From contig CAUYUJ010001402.1 of the NCBI GenBank assembly GCA_963575745.1, positions 32,501-96,500 on the forward strand: a stretch of DNA of 64,000 nt, given 5' to 3'. This document shows, piece by piece, positions 32,048 through 39,854 of the stretch. The notes under the pieces were generated by a model that was not told where the DNA came from, did no database searches, and saw only the letters and a program-made list of their open reading frames with translations. Each line of letters begins with the position of its first letter. Position 1 is the first letter of the stretch. Origin of the DNA: Prorocentrum cordatum. Taxonomy: Eukaryota; Sar; Dinophyceae; Prorocentrales; Prorocentraceae. A program made the translations under genes and the position numbers.

Positions 32048-33074
32048 TCAACGGCGGCTGACGGTAGCAAGCCTCTGCTCCATCGTTTCTGACGTGATGG
32101 CCAAACGATGTAGCAACGCAAAGGCATCCCAGTTCTCTTTGATGATACGCCACTGGCCCGAACCACCGTACTGGCCACCGGCGGCGAACTCACCCAACTG
32201 CTTTCGATTGCCGTCATCCGCTGGGTCGGTCCACATCTCAGAGGGTGTAGCACCGCTGCCAGCCGTTCCTTTGAGCGAGATGTTGCGAAGGCACGAGTCT
32301 CTGGCCCAGATCCCGTGGAACCGACCGATGGCCTGCAGGTGTGGTGTCTTCCACGGTGCGCTCTCAACCCTGAACTTCACTCGCGAGGGGAAGTTGGCAC
32401 CATATCCAGTCATCTGATCCAGAAGCAAATTTTTCTGAGCCGGCGCTCCAAAGGTCATCGTTCTGAGTGCCCGCATTGAATTTGATCCGAACACTCGCGT
32501 ATGATGCACGATTACCCTGCAGACGACATGAGCCCATGGGGTCGACCTTAGCACGAAGAAGAGGATCTTTCGTTTCCAGCACGGCTAATAAATTAGTGAC
32601 CAACTGGTAAGCATTCCTGTCAGAGATAGAAGTACGATTACGCGTCTCAGCAGAAGTCCAGTCCTCCACCCATCCGTAAGCTTCCACGAAAGACGGCGCA
32701 AAGTCAGAAGGGGCACCCGAGCGAGTCGAAGCACCCCCGAGGGAAGGAGGACCGTTTTTCATCTGCTGCTCGAGAGCCGTGATGCGCGCAGAATCAGCGC
32801 GCTGTTGCTTCTGGAGATCAACAACAGCCTTTTCCGTTTTATCCGTCTTCTCATGAAGGGTCTGAAGTAATAGACGGCTCTCCTCACTCTCACGCTTGGA
32901 TCGATCATCTTTGTCGAATGTCCATTCCAGGAAGGCCTTGAAACTTGAATCGCTAGATTGACTGAGGATCAACTGACGTTGCTGCAACTCTTTGGCTCTC
33001 TCCTCTGCCATCTCCAAATCACGCCTCCGTTTCCGATCGTTGGCTTCAGCATCCGACATCCGAGCATCGGCCAT
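32048..33074 (-). pseudogene. Element A: ORF1 protein
   Basis: ATG at 33074. A strongly charged helical N-terminus (RKRRRDLEMAEERAKELQQR) and a second heptad-like stretch (LHEKTDKTEKAVVDLQKQQ) predict a coiled coil. The C-terminal region follows, with SFVEAYGWVEDW and VRIKFNAGTQNDDLW, then, after a frameshift at about 32.4 kb, SAPWKTPHLQAIGRFHGIW and EMWTDPAD. ORF1 proteins of elements B and E share these blocks. It probably binds RNA, like other ORF1 proteins, but no known RRM or zinc knuckle is visible. Confidence 0.75.
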
Positions 33075-33440
33075 TGGTGCTGATAGAGTGCAACAGGGCG
33101 CTAGATGAATGAAACACTGAATGAAAACAAGTGAACGTGAAGTAGCACTGAATGAAGAGGTGTGTACACAAAGAAACAGCACTGAATGACAGTATGAGCA
33201 CGATGGAGAACAAACGATCGTACTGAATACCGCTGAACAAAGAAAGAGTATGCCGACACGTGCACGAAGAACAGCAATGCGCCCTCCGACGAGCAAAGAA
33301 GATGTACAGAACTCAGGCAAAACAGACACTGAGGCACCGTGTACAGTAAGAGGAACAAAAGGACACCTCACTGCACTATGCAGCTCGAGACGAGGGGGAC
33401 CCCAGCGGTGAGGCCAAGCTAAGCAGGAGGTAAGCTCTGC
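33075..33440 (-). promoter_or_regulatory. 5' UTR / putative internal promoter region of element A
   Basis: The region shares CAC(C)GTGTACAGTA(A/T)G...GGAAC and GTAAGCTCTGC-type blocks with the 5' end of element B. Non-LTR elements usually carry an internal promoter here. That role is inferred from position and conservation only. Confidence 0.4.
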
Positions 33441-34019
33441 TCAACCTGGTCACCGCCGGGAACCTCGTAGAGCTCCTTCCACGCGTGAGAGTGCTGAGAG
33501 TCGAAGAAGAGAGCTTCTGGAGGCATTTTTCGAAAAATTGAACATTCATTTTTTCAAGTCGAAATAAGTTGGTTTCGCCAAGTGTTTTGATAGGAAAAGT
33601 GCGCCTACAGAGCTCATATTGAGACGCAGAGGCCCTCACAGTCGTTTACAGGTGCGAAAAATCTGTTTTTTCCAAAATGAATTGTCAAATATCTTTCAAA
33701 TCTTGGCAAAACCGACCCAACTGGCGCCGGCGGTGAACCGTCAACCTGGTCACCGGGAACCTCGTAGAGCTCCTTTCACGCGTGAGAGAGCTCAGAGTCG
33801 AAAGAGAAAGCTTCTGGAGGCATTTCTCGGAAAATTGAACATTCCTTTTTTTAATGTGGACATAAAGTTGTATCCGCCAAGTGTTTTGATAGTAAAAATG
33901 CGCCTACAGAGCTCATATTAAGACGCAGAGGCCCTCATAGTCGTTTACAGGTGCGAAAAATCTGCTTTCTCAAAAAATAAATGGTCAAATATCTTTCAAA
34001 TTTTCGCAAAACCACCGAA
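33441..34019. repeat. Family-2 modules, two units
   Basis: 33441-33719 and 33720-34019, about 290 bp each, with CGTGAGAG, GCTTCTGGAGGCATTT, TTTTGATAG and GACGCAGAGGCCCTCA blocks. The hairpin at 33720 lacks part of its right arm (TCACCGGGAACC). Confidence 0.88.
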
Positions 34020-35168
34020 ACTGGGCGCCGGCGGTAAACCGTCAACCTTTCTTACCGCCGGGGGACTCGTAGAGCTTCCTGACAATATATAATGTCGAAA
34101 AAAAATGCAGAGAACGAATGGTGTTTTTCAGCCCAAGCGATTTCAGATCTCTCGGTGCAACAGCCGAACGCCCCCGATGCTTCTCGATTGTCTTCTGCAC
34201 GGGCTCTGTAGCTCTCCTACAGCCCGAGTTAAGTGCGTAAATCGACAGCACCTCTCAAGATGACTCGAACAAAACGAACAGTTTGGCAAACCCAGCTCGA
34301 GTATCGGACCGTTTCAGACCTCTGAATGCGACAGGCGGACGCGTCTGATGTCTCCAAATCGATTCCTGTGATAACCAGCCCTGCAGCCCCCTTCAGAAAA
34401 CCGACAGCACCTCCGAGGATGACTCGAACAATACGAATAGTTTCGCGGACCTAGTTCGGGCAGCAGACCGAGTTCCGAGCCCTGGATTCGACAGGCGGAC
34501 GCGCCTGATGTCTTCAAATCGATTCCTGTGACCACGAGCACTGTAGCCCCCCCATTGCCCGAGTTAAGTGCAGAAAACCGACAGCACCTCTCAAGATGAC
34601 TCGAACAATACGAATAGTTTCGCGATTCTAGATCGGGCAGCAGACTGAGATCAGAGCTCTGGCTTCAACAAACAAACGCGACTGATGATTCTGAATCGAT
34701 TTCTGTAAGTATCAGCTCTGTAGCTGTCCTATCTCGAGTCAAGTACAGAAAACCGAGAGCGCCTGTCAAGATGACTCGAATACGAATAGGTTCGCGGACC
34801 TAGCTCGGCTAGCAGACCGAGTTCAGACCTCTGGATGAACAAACGAAAGCGCCTGATCATTCTGAATCGATAAGGTGTGCTTACCAGCTCTGTAGCTGTC
34901 CTGTATCTCGAGTTAAGTCCAATATACCGACAGCGCGTATCAAGATGACTCGAAACGGCCAATCCCGCCCCTGTGCTTTTTGGAAGTGAAAGGTACCCGA
35001 TCGAGCTGAGATCAAGATGGCAAGCGGAAATAAGATCGAATATCGCGGGAAAAAATACTAGAGCTCAAACGAATTGAGGAATTCCGAGAACAAAATTTTC
35101 AACCGACCAAAAGTCAGCAAAAGGTCCGTCGAGATTTTTCTTGCCAACTAGCTCTCCACCGCCCCGGA
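34020..35168. repeat. Family-1 module
   Basis: 1,149 bp from hairpin to hairpin, with the GGTAA/TTACC stem and five to six diverged ~177-bp monomers, ending CTAGCTCTCCACCGCCCCGG. Confidence 0.9.
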
Positions 35169-35827
35169 ACTGGCGCCGGCGGTGAACCGTCAACCTGGTC
35201 ACCGCCGGGAACCTCGTAGAGCTCCTTGCACGCGTAAGAGTGCTCAGCATCAAAAGAGAGGGCTTCTGGAAACATTTCTCGAAAAAGAGAAACCATGATT
35301 GTTTTCTTGTCGACATGAAGTCGGTTCCGCCAAGTGTTTTCATAGTAAAAGTGCGCCTAGAGAGCTCATATTAAGACACAGAGGCCCTCATGGTCGTCCA
35401 CAGGTGCGAAAAATCTGATTTCTCAAAATGAATGGTCAAATATCTCTCAGATCTTAGCAAAACCGACCAAAAGTTGTCACATTGTCCTTTCTGCTCGGGT
35501 CGGCCAACTGGCGCCACCGCCGGGAACCTCGTAGAGATCCTTTCACGCGTGAGTGAGCTCAGAGTCGGAAGAGAGAGCTTCTGCATCTCTCGAAAGATTC
35601 AACATTGTTTTTTTTTCATGTCGGAATGAAGTTGGTTTTCCCAAGTGTTTTGATAGTAAATGTGCGCCTACAGAGCTCATATTAAGACGCAGAGGCCCTC
35701 ATAGTCGTTTACAGGTGGGATCTGGTTTCTCAGAGTGAATTGTCAATATATATATATATATATATAACAAATCTTAGGAAAACCGACCCAAATGTGCCAC
35801 ATTTTCTCTTTTGGTCGGGTCGGCCAA
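35169..35827. repeat. Family-2 modules, two units
   Basis: 35169-35507 has an intact GTGA/TCAC hairpin. At 35508 the left arm and loop are deleted (GGCGCC directly joined to ACCGCCGGGAACC). A short (TA)n tract lies at about 35745-35766. Confidence 0.88.
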
Positions 35828-37020
35828 CTGGGCGCCGGCGGTGAACCGTCAACCTTTCTTACCGCCGGGGGACTCGTAGAGTTTCCTGACAATATATGTC
35901 GAAAAAATGCAGAGAACGAATAGTTTTTCAGCCCAAGCGATTTGAGACCTCTCGATGCAACAGCCGAACGCCCCCGATGCTTCTGGATTGTCTTCTCTAA
36001 CTACAGCCCGAGTTACTGTGCGTAAATCGACAGCACCTCTCAAGATGACTCGAACAATACGAATAATTTGGCAAACCTAGCTCGAGTATCAGACCAAGTT
36101 TAGACCTCTGAATGCGACAGGCGGACGCGTCTGAGGTATCCGAATCGATTCCTGTCAGTACCAGCCCTGCAGACACCCTACAGCCCCAGCTAATGCAGAG
36201 AACCGACAGCACCTCTCAGGATGACTCGACAATACGAATAGTTTCGCGGACCTACTTCGGGCAGCAGACGGAGTTCCGAGCTCTGGATACGACACGCGCC
36301 TGAGGTCTTCAAATCGATTCCTGTCAATACCAGCACTGTAGCCACCGTACAGCCCGAGTTTAGTACTGAAAATCGACAGCACCTCTCAAGATGACTCGAA
36401 CAATACGAATAGATTCGCGATTCTAGATCGGGCAGCAGACCGAGTTCAGAGCTTTGGATTCGACAGACGAACGCGACTGATGATTCTGAATTGGTTTCTG
36501 TAAGCATCAGCTCTGTAGCTGTCATATAGCTCGAGTTAAGCACAGAAAACCGAGAGCGCCTGTCAAGATGACTCGAATAATACGAATAGGTTTGCGGACC
36601 TAGCTCGGCTAGCAGACCGAGTTTAGATCTCTGGATGCGACAGACGAACGCGCCTGATCATTCTGAATGGATACGGTGTGCTTACCAGCTTTGTAGCTGT
36701 CCTATATCTCGAGTTAAGTCCAATATACCGAGAGCACGTATCAAGATGACATTGAAATGGCCGATCCCGCCTGGACGCTTTTTGGCAGTAAAAGGTGCCC
36801 GATCCAGCTGAGATCAAGATGGCGAGCGGGAAAAAGATCGAATATCACAGGAAAAATACTAGAGCTCAAACGAATTGAGGAATTTCGAGAACAAAATGTT
36901 CAACCGACAAAAAGTCACCAAAAGGTCCGTCGAGATTTTCCTTGCCAACTAGCTCTCCAGCGCCCCGGAATTACTCTTAAGCTTCCAGCAATAACTTGCT
37001 AAGGGAAGCTCTACGAGTTA
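35828..37020. repeat. Family-1 module with chimeric hairpin
   Basis: The hairpin has a family-2 left arm (GGCGGTGA) and a family-1 right arm (TTACCGCC), so one stem pair is mismatched. The module ends with CTTAAGCTTCCAGCAATAAC followed by TTGCTAAGGGAAGC and CTACGAGTTA, the inverse of the head sequence. Confidence 0.88.
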
Positions 37021-37816
37021 CTGGGAGCCGGCAGTAAACCGTCAACCAGGTCATCGCCGCGAGCCTCGTACAGCTCTTTTTTTTGCACGGCGCTGCTTAG
37101 AACATGGGGCAGGAGCTTTTCTGATACGCGAGGTGAAAACTCGAAAAAATATGTTTTTTTAGTTGTCACCGAACGACGGTTCCGCCAAGTGTTTTGATAG
37201 GAAAACTACAAATACGGACCTGAGAATTCATTAGCAGACACGAGACAACCCACTACAGGTGCGAAAAATACCGGTTCTTAAAACAAATGTTAAAATCTCT
37301 CACAAAAGTAGTCCAACCGACCCAAAGTTCGCACATTGTCCGTCGGGGCCGGGTCGGCCAAGTAGCTCCACCCCGCGCCCGAATTCCTCTAGCTCATCGA
37401 TGCCGAAGAGCTCTACGAGGTACTAGCTCCACCCCGCGCCGGAATTCCTGTAGCTCATCAATGCCGAAGAGCTCTACGAGGTATGGGATACGGCGGTAAA
37501 CCGTCAACCTGGTCACCGCCGGGACCCTCGTAGAGCTCTTGTCTTGCACGGCGATCGTCGGCAGACATGAAGACAGCTTCTGGAGCGAGAAACGAAAAAT
37601 TCGAAAAATCACGCTTTCTGTTTTCATCCAACGTCGGTTCCTCCAAGTGTTTTGATAGTAATACTACACCTACGGACCTAAGAATTTCACTGGCAGACGC
37701 GGCATAACCCACTACAGGTGCGAAAAATCTGATTTCTCAAAATGAATGGTCAAATATCTTTCAAATCTTAGCAAAACCGACCGAAAATTAACACTTTGTC
37801 CGCCCGGGCCGGGTGG
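37021..37816. repeat. Family-2b modules, two units
   Basis: Units at 37021 and 37489. The end of the first unit holds a tandem pair of CTAGCTCCACCCCGCGCC...GAGCTCTACGAGGTA tails (about 37361-37483). Both hairpins have imperfect stems. Confidence 0.85.
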
Positions 37817-38547
37817 TCCAACTGGCGCCGGCGGTGAACCGTCAACCTGGTCACCGCCGGGGACCTCGTAGAGCTCTTTGCACGCGTAAGAGTGCTTAGA
37901 TTTAAACCAGAGAGCTCATTAGAGCATTTCTAGAAAAATGTAGAATTTTCATTTTCGGTTGTCAACTTCATGTCGGTTCCTCCTAATTTTCCGATAATAA
38001 AACTGGCCCTAGAGAGCTGAGCTGCTCTGGGCACAAATTTCATACTCCAATGCTCGGCGTAAAAATCTGCTTTCTCAAAATGAATGGTCAAATATCTTTC
38101 AAATTTTTGCAAAACCGACCCAAAGTTGCCACATTGTCTCTTTTGGTCGGGTCGACCAACTAGCTCCACCCCGCGCCGGAACTGGCGCCGGCGGTGAACC
38201 GTCAACCTGGTCACCGCCGGGAACCTCGTAGAGCTTCTAGCACGCGTAAGAGTGCTCAGATTCAAAAGAGAGGGCTTCTGGAAGCATTTCTCGAAAAAGA
38301 GAAAACATAATTTTTTCATGTCGACATAAAGTTGGTTTCGCCAAGTGTTTTGACAGTAAAAATGCATCTGGAGAGCTCATAATAAGACGCGGAGGCCCTC
38401 ATAGTCGTCTACAGGTGCGAAAAATCTGCTTTCTCAAGATAAATGGTCAAATAACTTTCAAATATTCGCAGAACCACCCAAAAGTTACCACTATGTCCGT
38501 CGGGGCCGGGTCGGCCAACTGGCGCCGGCGGTGAACCGTCAACCTGG
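37817..38547. repeat. Family-2 modules, two units
   Basis: Intact GTGA/TCAC hairpins at 37817 and 38180. The second unit ends in the left arm and loop CAACCTGG (38540-38547), where element B begins. Confidence 0.88.
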
Positions 38548-38582
38548 TTTTTTTGGGTTTTCGGACCGATGTTCCAGCTGGG

Positions 38583-39854
38583 TCAACTGGCGGCCAGAAT
38601 CTGCTGCGCCAAATGCACAACAGCGCTAGTAAGCGCCTCAGCAGCACTAAGTTCGGCGTCGGTTATCGTAGCACCTTCCAGGCACCACGCGGCTTCGCAC
38701 ACATCCCTCCAAACGAGAGGCATATTAGAGGACACGGAGTAGGGGGAGGAGGAGGGGAGAGGAGAACACGAGACACTCTTATTACAATCATATCTATGAT
38801 TGATGAAACCCACTTGAAGCCAAAAGCCGCACCCCGTCCCTTTGCTGCAAACTCCCCCATCGTATCCACCACGACAGGCGATAGGTTGTAGAAAGTCCTC
38901 AAAGCTAAACATGTACTCATACTGGTTGTAGAAGCAGTGGCCCTCGCGGGCCAAATGTGTAAGTTCATCAGCCCGTGTGTTGTCTTCCCTGAATTCATGC
39001 CTATATAAATCTTTCCCCAATCCAGAACTTCGAATACCCAGATCCCCCGCAGCACGATCTAGAACGTTAATGCATCGGTCCACACGTCTCTGGTATTGTT
39101 TATTGTCGCATCGCCATCGTCCCGTCAGCCAGTTATTCACAAGTAAACTATCCCCTTTGATTTCTACCCCGAATCCTGGACTTACAATGTCCCACACCGT
39201 CTGCCTCTCGTAGATAATCGCCAACCTCTTAGCAAGTTTTTGTGTATCTTTCTCACTCGGTATACGCTCAGTATCCCCCACCATCTCGGGAGGTGTATAG
39301 TACGCCGCTGTGCCCTTCCAGTTCTGAACAAAATACAGGAATACCTTTGGTTTATCGTACATGCACAAAAGATTCTGCCACATCTCCAGGAAAGAACGAT
39401 AGCTCGTCTCGACACTCGACCACCAGGAGCTGCCATATGTAAGAATGTATGGATACTGCCAGCTACGCTGGCCCACTCTCTCTGGACCAGCCCTCAACCT
39501 CTTGATCGTGGATGCCTGAGTACGGTTGCCGTGTAGTCGGCAACATTCTGCCATAATGTCCCTGCGCGTTGTCCACTCAACATTGTACATGAGCAATCCC
39601 CTTCTGCTGTCCACGAAAGCTCTGTTATCAGGACTGCAGTGATCAATATCATGAGCTGGGAGGGAGAGTGTGGGCAGTAGAGCCGCCGACCCACTCCCTG
39701 AATCAATATTCTCAGAAGCCAAAGAATCACCGCCAAACCCTTGTCGTAGCCCCTGCAGTCGTCGTCTCTTCAAGGTCTGCCTGTTGAAGCTGGCGTCCTG
39801 GGTCGCAATGTGCCTGGCGAGCTCCTGTGAAACATCCTCCAGCCTATCACTCAA
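38583..39854 (-). CDS. Element B: connector and circularly permuted RNase H
   Basis: Opens at a TTG, so it is not an independent gene; it is the C-terminal part of ORF2. It contains the conserved connector (IKRLRAGPERVGQRSW, GSSWWSSVETSYRSFLEMW) and then RNase H in permuted order: VEIKGDSLLVNNWLTGRW (Asp70-type), HEFREDNTRADELTHLAR (Asp134-type, 61 residues later), RGGYDGGVCSKGTGCGFWL (Asp10-type) and TITDAELSAAEAL (Glu48-type). The last helix ends the protein. An RKLA-type helix (KLAKRLAIIYE) precedes the first strand and may be a relic of the duplicated helix A. Stop at 38583. Confidence 0.85.
   Translation of the reverse strand: MSDRLEDVSQELARHIATQDASFNRQTLKRRRLQGLRQGFGGDSLASENIDSGSGSAALLPTLSLPAHDIDHCSPDNRAFVDSRRGLLMYNVEWTTRRDIMAECCRLHGNRTQASTIKRLRAGPERVGQRSWQYPYILTYGSSWWSSVETSYRSFLEMWQNLLCMYDKPKVFLYFVQNWKGTAAYYTPPEMVGDTERIPSEKDTQKLAKRLAIIYERQTVWDIVSPGFGVEIKGDSLLVNNWLTGRWRCDNKQYQRRVDRCINVLDRAAGDLGIRSSGLGKDLYRHEFREDNTRADELTHLAREGHCFYNQYEYMFSFEDFLQPIACRGGYDGGVCSKGTGCGFWLQVGFINHRYDCNKSVSCSPLPSSSPYSVSSNMPLVWRDVCEAAWCLEGATITDAELSAAEALTSAVVHLAQQILAAS

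Larger units (their letters stand above)
28041..33440 (-). mobile_element. Non-LTR retrotransposon A (full length, decayed)
   Basis: 5.4 kb flanked by identical 9-bp TCAACCTGG copies (28032-28040 and 33441-33449), lying in the loop of an array hairpin. Minus-strand order is 5' UTR, ORF1 (coiled coil), EEP endonuclease, RT, Trp-rich connector, permuted RNase H. Several frameshifts break the frames. The 5' end (CAGCTCGAGACGAGGGGG and following) matches that of element B, so both are full length. Confidence 0.9.

Noticed and set aside
38583-39854. RNase H part of element B as a separate ORF3
   Set aside because: It opens at TTG, and the 77-bp duplication explains the break; element E has one frame.
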